Below are positions 39,029-48,532 of a stretch of 64,000 bases of DNA, one piece after another. Position 1 is the stretch's first letter. The number at the start of each line of letters is the position of its first letter. The notes beneath the pieces are model-generated. The model had not been told where the DNA came from. It saw only the letters and a program-made list of their open reading frames with translations, and made no database searches. The DNA comes from Lachnospira sp. (GTDB taxonomy: Bacteria; Bacillota; Clostridia; Lachnospirales; Lachnospiraceae). Both the position numbers and the translations under genes were made by a program. The stretch spans positions 25,747 to 89,746 of the forward strand of contig JAGATQ010000058.1 in the NCBI GenBank assembly GCA_017621205.1. Direction: 5' to 3'.

Positions 39029-39178
39029 ATGACAAGTAAGCGTATTGAATATATTTGTTCATATTGTGGACAAAAGAAGGTTAGGTCTGAATTGCAGGGA
39101 AGACCTATGCCTGGAAAGTGTCCAAGGAAACAAGGTGATAAGCCGCATTCGTGGAGAAAGAATCGTACAATAAATTGA
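39029..39178 (+). CDS. 49-aa putative zinc-ribbon protein
   Basis: Starts MTSKRIEYICSYCGQKK with one CxxC and a later GKCPRKQGDKPHSW that could supply a third and fourth ligand (Cys/His). Ribosome site AGAGGTT 5 bp upstream. Its stop is 16 bp before the Sel1 gene ATG, so it is probably the first or second gene of that operon. Basic, small; nucleic-acid binding is a guess. Confidence 0.6.
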   Translation: MTSKRIEYICSYCGQKKVRSELQGRPMPGKCPRKQGDKPHSWRKNRTIN

Positions 39179-39194
39179 TAAGGAGAAATAGAGT

Positions 39195-41024
39195 ATGGCA
39201 AAAAAGATAAGATTTCCATTAGATATGGGTAATGGAATAGAGGTAAGAACATTAGAAGAATTGCAGGAGAATTTTTCTATAGACAGAGTGTTGGGATATT
39301 ATGCTGATGGTAAATTGCTTACATGGTTAAAAGACCGTTATTTAGACGATATTGCGGATGCTGTTAGTATATTAGATAAAAATGACTCTGGTTTTGTAAA
39401 GAATATCTGTGATGTTTTTGGAGTTGAATATAATGAAGAAATCAATATCGAAGAATTAGAAGAAAGAAACCGAAGGTTGAAAATATTAAAGCAATATACA
39501 GAAGATAAACAATATACTGATGTTATCAACAATATTGCTTTCAATCAAGATGAATTGTATGATTTGCTAGATGAAGATAAGCACACAATATATCTTTGTG
39601 GAGATGTTTTTTCAATTCCATTGAGTAAAAAAGGGGTTCGTTACATTGGAATAAATTTACCAGAAGTTGTTATATCTTCAAAAGAGCAAGTTGATTTTGA
39701 AGGAAAAGACATTCACTTAGAAAATGTTAAGTTTGATGAACAGTACCAAATTGTTATTTCTCTAAATGGAATGGGAAATGCTGAGAGGTTGTATATAGAG
39801 GGAAAAATAAAAGAGTCATTGCCGCTTTTTGAAAAAGAAGCAAAAAATAATAATGGAAAAGCAATGTATTATTTAGGAGAAATTTATGGTAAGGGATATG
39901 GAGGCGTATATAAGAATACAGAAGTAGCGAAAGAGTGGTATAAAAAAGGGTATGAAAAAGGAAATGTATTAGCAAAGATTAATTATGCATTTATGTTGGA
40001 TGATGAAAATGAAAAAATACGAATAGTCAAAAATTCTATTGAAGAATTGAAAATTATTTCTCAAGATAGCATTGTGGCAAAATATGAGTTGGCAGATTTA
40101 TATAGATTATCGAAATATATTGAAGAGGATTATGATACATATATTTTACTAAATACTGAATGTGCAAATGCGGGGTTTTGGTTGTCAATGAATGTTTTAG
40201 GAGATGCATATCGTAAGGGAAGGGGAGTAAAACAAAGTTATGAAAAGGCAGCAGAATACTATAAAAAAGCAGCGGATTTAGGTTATTCAGTGGCACAAGA
40301 TCATCTAGCAGATTGTTATAGTAATGGTGAAGGTGTTGAGAAAAATGAAAAAGAAGCATTTAAATATTATTTAATGAGTGCGGAACAAAATAATAGGCAT
40401 GCACAAAACGAAGTGGGTGGAGCATATTGGTTTGGTAGGGGGGTTGAAGTTGATTATTGTAAAGCAGTTATTTGGTTTGAAAAGTCTGCTATAAATGGTC
40501 ACGAGTCTGCACAAAACAACTTAGGTATGGCATATTATGCAGGTATGGGTGTTGAGAAAAATCTTGAAAAAGCTGTTTATTGGATAGCCAAAAGTGCTGA
40601 AAATTATCCAACAGGAAAGGACAACTTATTTGCTTTATTGGATTTATCACCAAATGATAAGTTTTTAGGTTTCTATGAAGGGGCAATATATTGTAGTGAA
40701 CATGTAGAGCATTTTACGGAAAAGGTATGTGAAATATATTGGGCAAAGAATGTAAATGATAGAAAGTTGATTTATGTGGACCATTGTGAAACGATGAGTT
40801 TTGCTACGGAAGTAGAGTGTGTGCATAATGACATATTTATGGTTATTACAATAAGTAATGTTGACACTAATACAGTTTTACAGTTCAAGGATGGAAATGC
40901 AATTAAATTAGACCAATGGAGTGCATCTAACATGCCTATATATGCTATATTAAATGGGAATAAATTAGAATATGGAGAAGTGGTTTTAGGTAATAAACAA
41001 AGTCGAAGTATAAAGTATTTATAA
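39195..41024 (+). CDS. Sel1-repeat protein
   Basis: 609 aa, AAGGAG upstream. Residues 1-150 form a conserved-looking module (FPLDMGNGIEVRTLEELQENF, LLTWLKDRYLDDIADAV). Sel1/SLR helical repeats lie at about 215-260 and 330-475 (NVLGDAYRKGRGV, DHLADCYSNGEGV, NEVGGAYWFGRGV, NNLGMAYYAGMGV). The last 130 residues look beta-rich. No signal peptide. Sel1 proteins act as scaffolds in signalling or effector complexes. It heads a closely spaced run with an AAA+ ATPase, an unknown protein and an LRR protein. Confidence 0.8.
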   Translation: MAKKIRFPLDMGNGIEVRTLEELQENFSIDRVLGYYADGKLLTWLKDRYLDDIADAVSILDKNDSGFVKNICDVFGVEYNEEINIEELEERNRRLKILKQYTEDKQYTDVINNIAFNQDELYDLLDEDKHTIYLCGDVFSIPLSKKGVRYIGINLPEVVISSKEQVDFEGKDIHLENVKFDEQYQIVISLNGMGNAERLYIEGKIKESLPLFEKEAKNNNGKAMYYLGEIYGKGYGGVYKNTEVAKEWYKKGYEKGNVLAKINYAFMLDDENEKIRIVKNSIEELKIISQDSIVAKYELADLYRLSKYIEEDYDTYILLNTECANAGFWLSMNVLGDAYRKGRGVKQSYEKAAEYYKKAADLGYSVAQDHLADCYSNGEGVEKNEKEAFKYYLMSAEQNNRHAQNEVGGAYWFGRGVEVDYCKAVIWFEKSAINGHESAQNNLGMAYYAGMGVEKNLEKAVYWIAKSAENYPTGKDNLFALLDLSPNDKFLGFYEGAIYCSEHVEHFTEKVCEIYWAKNVNDRKLIYVDHCETMSFATEVECVHNDIFMVITISNVDTNTVLQFKDGNAIKLDQWSASNMPIYAILNGNKLEYGEVVLGNKQSRSIKYL

Positions 41025-41053
41025 TGTTTTTTATATAAAGGAGAAAAGCCCAA

Positions 41054-42550
41054 ATGGAAGATAGTATGTTTAAAACAAAATTAAACAGATACATAGATGC
41101 AGGCTTCCCTATTATTTATATCAACACCTTTGAAGAAAGTAAAGTCGATGACCTTATCAGACAGGTAGGGGTTGGTAATGAAATCATAGAATGGAATGAG
41201 AGCAGGGGCTATATTGATTTTGCAACAGGAACACCATTAATGGAAGACTGCACGCTGGAAATGATGCTGAATCAGTTAAAGGTGCCGGAATTATTGGAGA
41301 GGAAAATTATTGTCCTAAAAGATGTTGTTCCATATTTGGAAGAACCTCGTATTGTATCAAAAATAAAGGGTATTGTACGCCTTATCAATCAGGGAGTAGA
41401 TGCAACCGTCATTATTGTTTCAAGTGTATTGTCAGTGCCTAAAGAGCTTGAGAAATTTGTTACTATTTTAGAATTGGATTATTTGGAAGTCGATGAAATC
41501 AAACAGGTAATTATAAATTTTATTAATAGTAATAGATTGTCAATGGTAAAAGAGACTTTGATTAATGAATTTGCAGTTGCATTTAAGGGGCTGACGGAGT
41601 TTGAGATTGAGAATCTTCTGGCTCTGTCTTATAGTGATGATGGTGAATTGACAAGAAGTGATTTGCGGGTGATTTTCGACCAGAAACAGCAGATGATAAA
41701 GAAGGCTGGTATTTTGGAAATGATACCGTTAAAAGAAACGGTAGATGATATTGGCGGTTTGGAGAATTTGAAAGAATGGTTTATTAAGAAAGCCAAGGTG
41801 TTCAAAAATATGGACAGTGCACAGAAGTTTGGTGTTGATATTCCTAAGGGGGTATTAATTGCAGGTGTTCCCGGATGTGGAAAATCTTTAAATGCAAAGG
41901 CTGCTGCCAATTTATTTGAGGTTCCTTTGCTGAGATTGGATATGGGGCGTCTGATGGGAAAATATGTAGGAGAATCAGAAGGAAATCTGCGAAAGGCAAT
42001 TGCATTGGCGGAGGCGATTTCTCCATGTGTGCTTTGGATTGACGAGTTAGAGAAAGCGTTTGCAGGTATTGGTGGTGATGGTGGAGGTAATGATGTTACA
42101 GTAAGATTGTTTGGTAATTTTTTGACTTGGATGCAGGAAAAGACTAGTCCGGCATTTGTTGTTGCTACAGCAAATGATATTACCAAGCTTCCACCGGAGC
42201 TATTGCGAAAGGGAAGATTTGACGAGATATTTTATGTTGGACTGCCTAATGAGCGGGAGAGGGAGAAGATTTTTAGAATTCATTTAAGTAAAAGGCGTTC
42301 TAAAGATGTTGGGACTATTAATATTCGCAGTTTAGTGGCTAAGACAAATGGATTTAGTGGAGCTGATATTGAAGGTGTGGTTAAGGATGCAATAGAGAGT
42401 GCATTTTCTAATGACAAGGATACTGTTTCAACGGAGGATGTACTTACTGCTATCAATAATACACATTCTTTATCTGAATTAATGAAGGAAGCACTGGAAA
42501 AAATGCAAAAAGAATATGAAACACGTAAATTTAAAAATGCATCCAGATAA
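41054..42550 (+). CDS. AAA+ ATPase, Ycf46-like
   Basis: 498 aa. N-terminal 230 residues are the divergent ATPase-like domain seen in Ycf46-type proteins (INTFEESKVDDLI). The C-terminal AAA+ module is complete: Walker A GVPGCGKS (271-278), Walker B VLWIDE (326-331), sensor 1 ATAND, arginine finger LRKGRFD (384-390), sensor 2 GFSGADIEG. It resembles classic FtsH/p97-like modules but has no protease or membrane segment. Probably remodels a partner, and the adjacent 369-aa protein is a candidate. GGAG precedes the ATG, 29 bp after the Sel1 gene. Confidence 0.85.
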   Translation: MEDSMFKTKLNRYIDAGFPIIYINTFEESKVDDLIRQVGVGNEIIEWNESRGYIDFATGTPLMEDCTLEMMLNQLKVPELLERKIIVLKDVVPYLEEPRIVSKIKGIVRLINQGVDATVIIVSSVLSVPKELEKFVTILELDYLEVDEIKQVIINFINSNRLSMVKETLINEFAVAFKGLTEFEIENLLALSYSDDGELTRSDLRVIFDQKQQMIKKAGILEMIPLKETVDDIGGLENLKEWFIKKAKVFKNMDSAQKFGVDIPKGVLIAGVPGCGKSLNAKAAANLFEVPLLRLDMGRLMGKYVGESEGNLRKAIALAEAISPCVLWIDELEKAFAGIGGDGGGNDVTVRLFGNFLTWMQEKTSPAFVVATANDITKLPPELLRKGRFDEIFYVGLPNEREREKIFRIHLSKRRSKDVGTINIRSLVAKTNGFSGADIEGVVKDAIESAFSNDKDTVSTEDVLTAINNTHSLSELMKEALEKMQKEYETRKFKNASR

Positions 42551-42576
42551 TGTGAGATGAAGGGAGAGCGATAATT

Positions 42577-43686
42577 TTGGCAGAAGAAAAGATGTTGACA
42601 GAAGGGGAAGCTATAATTATCAAGGATTTGCTCAAGGAGTGTTTGGAATCTTACCAAACAAAAGGGGAAACGGTTACGGATAAAGACTGGTTAAAAGATG
42701 TCTTTATGAAAAAAATAAATGGAATTACTGAAAAAAATGCATTAAAGGATGCAGAGACAATTGTAGAGACAGTCAACTCTATTTCAAAAAATCTTTATGA
42801 AATGGAACAGAGTGGGCAGCAGGGAATATCAAAAGAGAGCTGGCTGGCAAATTATATTCAACAGGATATGGCAGAAAATGCTATGAATGAACAGCAGGAA
42901 GATTTGAGTTTATTTGATGACAGCATTTATCGGCAGAATATGATTTTAGCGGGTCAGCCCATCGGAGAATATACAGAAAATGATATTGTTGAGGATATAA
43001 CAGAAGACGGATATACAAGCTATCAGCTTAAAGAGGTGGCACTTGATATAGGAAAAAACGCAAGTGCATATGGCATACAGAGTGCTGCGTCCACTGTCGG
43101 AACAATGCTGGCAGCAAAGATTATGGAAGGGGAAGATATTAAAGCAAATCAGATTATTCAGGAGGCTTTTCAATCAGGGGTTAATTCCTCTATGCAGATT
43201 GTGGCATCCGGGGCATTGAAAATTGCGTCAGAAAATCAACTGTTACAGTGTTTTCCCCAAACTACTCCGGTAGAGATAATTGCAAGCGTATCCAGTGTAG
43301 GTATTGAAGGGGCAAAAATATTGGCTAGGGTTGCATCTGGTGAGATAACAATTACAAAAGCGATAGAGCAGTTTGGAAGACTTGGTGTATCTGTAGTAAA
43401 GAATCTGTGGACGATTGGAAAAAATACATCAGTGAAGGAAGTAGTTAAAAGATTTCTCCCTTTTTTGGGACCCCAATTTACTGTTATTGCAGAAACAGTA
43501 GGCACAATACTTTCTTTCATGGGTGGAACTGAATTTGGAAAATTAATTGTGGATACTAAAGTAAAGGTAGCAAACGTTGCAAAAACAGTTGCAAAAACGG
43601 CTGTACAGGGATTGCAAAAAGCAAAACAATTTGTAAGTAATGGAATTAAGAAAGCAAAGAAAGTGTTTAGTAAGATATTTAGTTGA
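42577..43686 (+). CDS. unknown protein with basic amphipathic C-terminus
   Basis: 369 aa, TTG start with GGGAG upstream, 26 bp after the AAA+ gene. Residues 1-140 are acidic and helical (KDLLKECLESYQTKG). Residues about 170-330 are Ala/Gly/Val-rich with weakly hydrophobic stretches (AASTVGTMLAAKIM, VIAETVGTILSFMGG). The last 50 are strongly basic and amphipathic (KAKQFVSNGIKKAKKVFSKIF). No signal peptide. Not recognised. The layout could suit a membrane-active or membrane-associated effector handled by the AAA+ protein; that is inference only. Confidence 0.65.
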   Translation: MAEEKMLTEGEAIIIKDLLKECLESYQTKGETVTDKDWLKDVFMKKINGITEKNALKDAETIVETVNSISKNLYEMEQSGQQGISKESWLANYIQQDMAENAMNEQQEDLSLFDDSIYRQNMILAGQPIGEYTENDIVEDITEDGYTSYQLKEVALDIGKNASAYGIQSAASTVGTMLAAKIMEGEDIKANQIIQEAFQSGVNSSMQIVASGALKIASENQLLQCFPQTTPVEIIASVSSVGIEGAKILARVASGEITITKAIEQFGRLGVSVVKNLWTIGKNTSVKEVVKRFLPFLGPQFTVIAETVGTILSFMGGTEFGKLIVDTKVKVANVAKTVAKTAVQGLQKAKQFVSNGIKKAKKVFSKIFS

Positions 43687-43704
43687 ACAAGGAGGGGATT
43701 TTTA

Positions 43705-46323
43705 ATGAAACTGCGGGTAAAAATACAATATATTGGATTTATAGTTATACTGCTGATGTTTTTTTGTGGTATAACGAACAATATGAGTGTGGTACATGCG
43801 GAAGTCTATGGCGATTTTGAATATTCATTGATTAATAATGGTACAGAAATAGAAATTACAAAATATAAGGGAGTTAGTAAGGAAATTGTAATTCCAGATG
43901 TTATAGATGGAAAAGATGTGACGAGCATTGGTGTCAAAGCATTTTATCTGAGCATTATAGAAAGTATAGAGATTCCAGAAGGAGTAAAAAACATAGGGGA
44001 TAATGCATTTCAGTATTGTTTTGACCTTAAAAAAATTAATTTTCCAGTAGGGATGAAAAGTATCGGGAGTGATGCGTTTGGGGGATGTGGTATAATAAAT
44101 ATAGAAATCCCGGCAGGATTAGAAATTATTGGAGCCAGAGCATTTTTTAGATGTGGTAAATTAGAAGGTGTTGTTCTCCCAGAAACGTTGAAAGTTATTG
44201 ATGGCTCTGCATTTCAGGAATGTAGTAACTTAACAAATGTAGAAATTTTGGCAGAAGAAACAAATATTGGTAATCATGCATTCAAAGACACAGGTATGGA
44301 AGAAATAACTTTACCACTCAATGCTGCCTCTGTAGAAGATGGCACTAAATTTTGCGATATTTTTGGTGGTATTAAAGATAATGGAATTACACCGGATATA
44401 CCAGAGACATTGAAAAAAGTAAAAATCACAAAGGCTACAGTTATTCCAGTAACCTATTTTATGTGGTGTGACAATTTAACAAGTATAGAGCTTCCGGAGG
44501 GATTAGTTAGTATTGGTCGGAATGCCTTTGCTTGCTGTCAGAATTTGACAGATATTACAATTCCCGAGAGTGTGACAGAGATAGGTGGTAGTGCATTCTA
44601 TAGATGCTATAAATTAACAAATATAGTAATACCGGCAAAAATGACAACTATAGCTAAAACGACATTTGTTGACTGTGAAAATTTAAGTATCACAATTCCT
44701 GTCAGTGTTACTGAGATTGCTACAGATGCATTTAATGGGTTATATAAAAATGTTAAGGTCACAATTATATGCGAAGAAAATTCATATGCACATAATTTTG
44801 CAATCGAGAATAATAAATCTTATAAACTTTATTGCAGCCCGGAAAATCATGTATATTCTACAGAATGGTTATCTGATGAAACACATCATTGGAAGGAGTG
44901 TATTAGAGAAGAGTGTACTGCTTGTACTGCCAGGAAAGATGTTGCAGAACATACATGGGAAATGGTAATAGATAAAGCAGCTACGGTAGAGGAGGAAGGG
45001 AGCCAGCATGAGGAATGTACAGAGTGCGGTTATAAGAAAGAGGCGGTTTCCATTCCTAAGGTAGAAGCACATAAGCATGTGGGAGTTTTAGTAGAGGCGG
45101 TAGCCCCAGGCTGTGAGACAGATGGAACTATCGCATATTATATGTGTGATTGTGGAAAATATTATGCAGAAGCATCCTGTGAAACGGAGCTGACACAGGA
45201 ACAGCTAGTTATAAAAGCAACAGGGCATAAATGGAAAACAGTAATAGATAAAGCAGCTACGGTAGAGGAAGAGGGAAGCCAGCATGAGGAATGTACAGTG
45301 TGTGGCTATAAGAAAGAGGCAGTTTCCATTCCTAAGGTAGAAGAAGTACATAAGCATGTGGGAGTTTTGGTGGAAGCAGTAGCCCCAATCTGTGAGACAG
45401 ATGGAAATATTGCATATTATATGTGTGATTGTGGAAAATATTATGCGGAAGCATCCTGTGAAACGGAGCTGACACAGGAACAGCTAGTTATAAAAGCAAC
45501 TGGGCATAAATGGAAAACAGTAATAGATAAAGCACCTACGGTAGAGGAAGAGGGAAGCCAGCATGAGGAATGTACAGAGTGCGGCTATAAGAAAAAGGCA
45601 GTTTCCATTCCTAAAGTTATAGAACATGTGCCAGATAATACCATCGTTTTGGTAGAAAAAGGAAAAGCATTCACAGATTCTAATACAAATGTTATCTTTA
45701 AAGTAACTAATCCGGGTACGATTGTAGACGGAAATGTGGTTGGTGCACAGGTGGAATATACGAAGCCCTCTGATAGTGCAGCTAGAGTAGTGATTCCAGA
45801 AACCGTGACGATGGATGGTATTACTTATAGAATAACGAGTATTGCTGCAAATGCCTTTAAGAATGACAGGAAGATTGCAGAACTCCTTATAGGGAACAAT
45901 GTAATCACAATTGGAAACAATGCATTTAACGGATGTAAGAAACTAACGAAGGTAACGATTGGTAAAGGGGTAAGAACCATTGGCACAAGTGCATTTTCCG
46001 GGTGCAGCAGATTAAAGACGGTTAGCATGGGAGCCAATGTAACAACAATCGGTGCCAAAGCATTTTATAAATGTACTGCCCTTACGAAGATTACAATTCC
46101 GGCAAAGGTCAGAAAAATTGGTAAGCAGGCATTCTATGGCTGTAAAAAATTAAAGCGGATAGTCATTAAGACAACCAAGCTTACGAAACCGAAAGTAGGA
46201 AGTAAAGCGTTTAAGGGGATTCATCCAAAAGCAACAATCAAGGTACCGAAGAAAAAGCTTCCAAGCTACAAGAAAATCTTAAAGGCAAGGGGTGTAGGTT
46301 CTAAGGCTAAGATAAAGAAATAA
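43705..46323 (+). CDS. secreted BspA-type leucine-rich repeat protein
   Basis: 872 aa. Signal peptide at 1-32 (YIGFIVILLMFFCGI then VVHAE). BspA/LRR_5 repeats at about 45-365 (SIGVKAFYL, NIGDNAF, SIGSDAFGGC) and again at about 690-840. Between them a 93-residue module rich in His/Cys repeats (VIDKAATVEEEGSQHEEC, CDCGKYYAEASCE). No LPXTG or wall-binding module; the end is basic. Such proteins are surface or secreted binding proteins in gut bacteria. GGAGGGG precedes the ATG, 18 bp after the 369-aa gene. Confidence 0.85.
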   Translation: MKLRVKIQYIGFIVILLMFFCGITNNMSVVHAEVYGDFEYSLINNGTEIEITKYKGVSKEIVIPDVIDGKDVTSIGVKAFYLSIIESIEIPEGVKNIGDNAFQYCFDLKKINFPVGMKSIGSDAFGGCGIINIEIPAGLEIIGARAFFRCGKLEGVVLPETLKVIDGSAFQECSNLTNVEILAEETNIGNHAFKDTGMEEITLPLNAASVEDGTKFCDIFGGIKDNGITPDIPETLKKVKITKATVIPVTYFMWCDNLTSIELPEGLVSIGRNAFACCQNLTDITIPESVTEIGGSAFYRCYKLTNIVIPAKMTTIAKTTFVDCENLSITIPVSVTEIATDAFNGLYKNVKVTIICEENSYAHNFAIENNKSYKLYCSPENHVYSTEWLSDETHHWKECIREECTACTARKDVAEHTWEMVIDKAATVEEEGSQHEECTECGYKKEAVSIPKVEAHKHVGVLVEAVAPGCETDGTIAYYMCDCGKYYAEASCETELTQEQLVIKATGHKWKTVIDKAATVEEEGSQHEECTVCGYKKEAVSIPKVEEVHKHVGVLVEAVAPICETDGNIAYYMCDCGKYYAEASCETELTQEQLVIKATGHKWKTVIDKAPTVEEEGSQHEECTECGYKKKAVSIPKVIEHVPDNTIVLVEKGKAFTDSNTNVIFKVTNPGTIVDGNVVGAQVEYTKPSDSAARVVIPETVTMDGITYRITSIAANAFKNDRKIAELLIGNNVITIGNNAFNGCKKLTKVTIGKGVRTIGTSAFSGCSRLKTVSMGANVTTIGAKAFYKCTALTKITIPAKVRKIGKQAFYGCKKLKRIVIKTTKLTKPKVGSKAFKGIHPKATIKVPKKKLPSYKKILKARGVGSKAKIKK
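44948..45620 (+). repeat. 279-bp in-frame tandem repeat within LRR gene
   Basis: HKHVGVLVEA units begin at 45070 and 45349, 279 bp (93 codons) apart and almost identical in DNA. The half-unit with EEEGSQHEEC occurs three times. Near-identity at DNA level implies recent duplication or homogenisation. Confidence 0.85.
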
Positions 46324-46406
46324 AAAGGTAAAAAACAGTAATGATGCATGAAATATTTGTTTTTGAATAAACAGTCTGATGTAATAATATATTATATTAC
46401 TGGTGC

Positions 46407-46425
46407 CCAGAGTGGTACACTCTGG
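46407..46425. repeat. dyad CCAGAGTG-GTA-CACTCTGG
   Basis: Perfect 8-bp arms with 3-nt centre in the spacer after the LRR gene; no T-run. Possible operator or RNA hairpin. Confidence 0.4.
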
Positions 46426-46503
46426 AACATAAGAACACAGCCAGTCTGTTACAGTGTAATTCTTTACTTGCATATTATAAAATTGAATCAATAATCAGTA
46501 TTC

Positions 46504-46537
46504 AGGGAGATGTGATTAATTTCACATCTCCTGTTTT
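46504..46537 (+). terminator. terminator-like hairpin, second of a matched pair
   Basis: GGGAGATGTGA-TTAAT-TTCACATCTCC then TGTTTTG, the counterpart of 37953-37985. It lies about 40 bp before the DUF932 gene. Confidence 0.7.
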
Positions 46538-46575
46538 GTTGCTTGAAAATCAATCAGAATAAGGAGGTAAAAATT

Positions 46576-47508
46576 ATGGCAGCAGAAGTAGAAACCATGT
46601 TTTATACAAGGGAAACCCCGTGGCATGGATTAGGAACAAGGGTGATGGAGGCTCCGAGTTCTAAAGAGGCTCTTTATTTATCTGGTTTGGACTGGAATGT
46701 GGAACAGGAGCCGATTTATACGGAAACAGGAAATCACATAAGTGGGTTTAAAGCCAACATCCGGGATACCGACCAGAAGGTGCTGGGAGTGGTGACAGAC
46801 CGTTACAAGGTTATCCAGAACGGGGAAGCCTTTGCCTTTACGGATGAGTTGTTAGGGGAAGGTATCCGCTATGAAACAGCAGGCTCCCTGCAGGGCGGCA
46901 GGAAAGTATGGTTATTGGCACATCTGCCGCAGGAGTACATTATTGCAGGCGAACGGATTAGTCCGTATCTGTTGTTTTCCAATACGCATGATGGCTCCGG
47001 TGCCATCCGTGCAGCCGTGACGCCAATCCGTGTGGTATGCAATAATACGCTGAACCTTGCCCTTAATACGGCAAAGCGTTCCTGGTCAACCATCCATACG
47101 GGGGATATCCGAAGCAAGCTGGAAGAGGCAAAGAATACGCTGTTTATGGCAAATGCCTATATGGATGAGCTTGGCAGGGAGTTTGAAAATCTAAGAAGGA
47201 AGAAGCTGACGGAAAAACAGGTCATGGAATATATCGGGCTTTTAATCCCTCTGGATGAAAATGGAACTTCCCAGCAGAAAAAGAACGTAATCCGCCTGCA
47301 AAATGATATGAAAATGCGGTATTTTGACGCACCGGATTTACAGGACGTGGGGCATAATGCCTACCGTTTTATCAATGCCGTATCGGATTTTGCCACCCAT
47401 GCCGAGCCGCTTAGAAAGACTGCAAATTACAGGGAACAGGTATTTGCAAGGACAGTGGAAGGAAATCCGTTAATCGACAAAGCCTATAAAATGATGTGTG
47501 CAGCTTAG
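46576..47508 (+). CDS. DUF932 (TIGR03299) phage/plasmid-like protein
   Basis: 310 aa from the ATG at 46576 (AAGGAGG upstream; a start at 46543 has none). ETMFYTRETPWHGLGTRV is the typical N-terminus, followed by VVTDRYKVIQNGEAF and AAVTPIRVVCNNTLNLAL. The family is common on mobile elements beside recombination genes; its biochemical role is not established. Together with the next three genes it forms a module of visibly higher G+C than its surroundings. Confidence 0.85.
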   Translation: MAAEVETMFYTRETPWHGLGTRVMEAPSSKEALYLSGLDWNVEQEPIYTETGNHISGFKANIRDTDQKVLGVVTDRYKVIQNGEAFAFTDELLGEGIRYETAGSLQGGRKVWLLAHLPQEYIIAGERISPYLLFSNTHDGSGAIRAAVTPIRVVCNNTLNLALNTAKRSWSTIHTGDIRSKLEEAKNTLFMANAYMDELGREFENLRRKKLTEKQVMEYIGLLIPLDENGTSQQKKNVIRLQNDMKMRYFDAPDLQDVGHNAYRFINAVSDFATHAEPLRKTANYREQVFARTVEGNPLIDKAYKMMCAA

Positions 47509-47589
47509 CATTTATAGGATACAAAAAACAGGAGAAATTTCTCTCTAAAAACAGAAATACAGGATGATGGAGAAAGGAGACAATGCAGC

Positions 47590-48516
47590 ATGAAAAAATT
47601 AATATCTACACTTGGACTGGATAAACTAGCATGGCTAAATTACCGAAAAAGGGGAATCGGAGGCTCGGATGCAGGAGCAGTCTGCGGTTTCAATCCATAC
47701 CGGACAGCAATAGAGGTTTATCAGGACAAGACGGGTAAGGAGATTGGGGAACTGGATAACGAAGCCATGCGGCAGGGAAGGGAGTTTGAGGATTATGTAG
47801 CGAGAAGGTTTACCGAAGCGACCGGAAAAAAAGTCAGGCGTGCCAATGCCATGTATTATGATGAGAACCATCCATTTATGCTGGCAGATGTTGACCGCAT
47901 GGTTGTCGGGGAAAATGCGGGGCTGGAATGCAAAACTGCCAGCCCTTACCTTGCCGATAAATGGGAAGATGGGAAAATCCCGATGCATTACCAGTTACAG
48001 TGCTTCCACTATATGTCGGTCATGAATACGGATGCGTGGTATATCGCAGTTCTGATTTATGGCAGGGAATTTAAGTTTTACCGGATAGAGAGGGATGAGG
48101 AAATCATAGCAGACCTGATACGGATGGAACAGGATTTCTGGGAAAACCACGTTGAGAAGGGGATGCTGCCAAATCCTGATGGTTCCAAACTTGCAGACAG
48201 CGTGATAGCAGAATATTTTAAACAGTCCGCTCCGGTTACTGTTCCGCTTGCCGGATTTGACGAAAAACTCAAACGCAGGCAGGAGCTGATGGAAGTTATC
48301 AACCGCATGGATACGGAGAAGAAGCAGATTGAACAGGAATTAAAGCTGTATATGGGAGAGGCGGAACTGGCAGAAAATGACCGCTATCAGGTGTCATGGA
48401 AGGCATTTTGCAGCAGCAGGCTGGATGTGGAGCGGTTAAAAGCAGAAAAGCCGGAGATATATGAGGAATTTAAGAAGGAAACCACCGCAAGACGGTTTAC
48501 CGTCAAAGTGGCATAG
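47590..48516 (+). CDS. YqaJ/lambda-exonuclease-type nuclease
   Basis: 308 aa. GIGGSDAGAVCGFNPYRTAIEVYQDK (pieces) is the YqaJ signature, and the PD-(D/E)xK core is visible as MLADVDRMV followed by GLECKTASP, then HYQLQCFHYMSVM. It digests double-stranded ends to produce single strands for the partner annealase RecT encoded next. Ends 16 bp before the recT start. C-terminal 60 residues form a coiled coil. Confidence 0.88.
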   Translation: MKKLISTLGLDKLAWLNYRKRGIGGSDAGAVCGFNPYRTAIEVYQDKTGKEIGELDNEAMRQGREFEDYVARRFTEATGKKVRRANAMYYDENHPFMLADVDRMVVGENAGLECKTASPYLADKWEDGKIPMHYQLQCFHYMSVMNTDAWYIAVLIYGREFKFYRIERDEEIIADLIRMEQDFWENHVEKGMLPNPDGSKLADSVIAEYFKQSAPVTVPLAGFDEKLKRRQELMEVINRMDTEKKQIEQELKLYMGEAELAENDRYQVSWKAFCSSRLDVERLKAEKPEIYEEFKKETTARRFTVKVA

Positions 48517-48532
48517 GAAGGAGCGACAGGAT

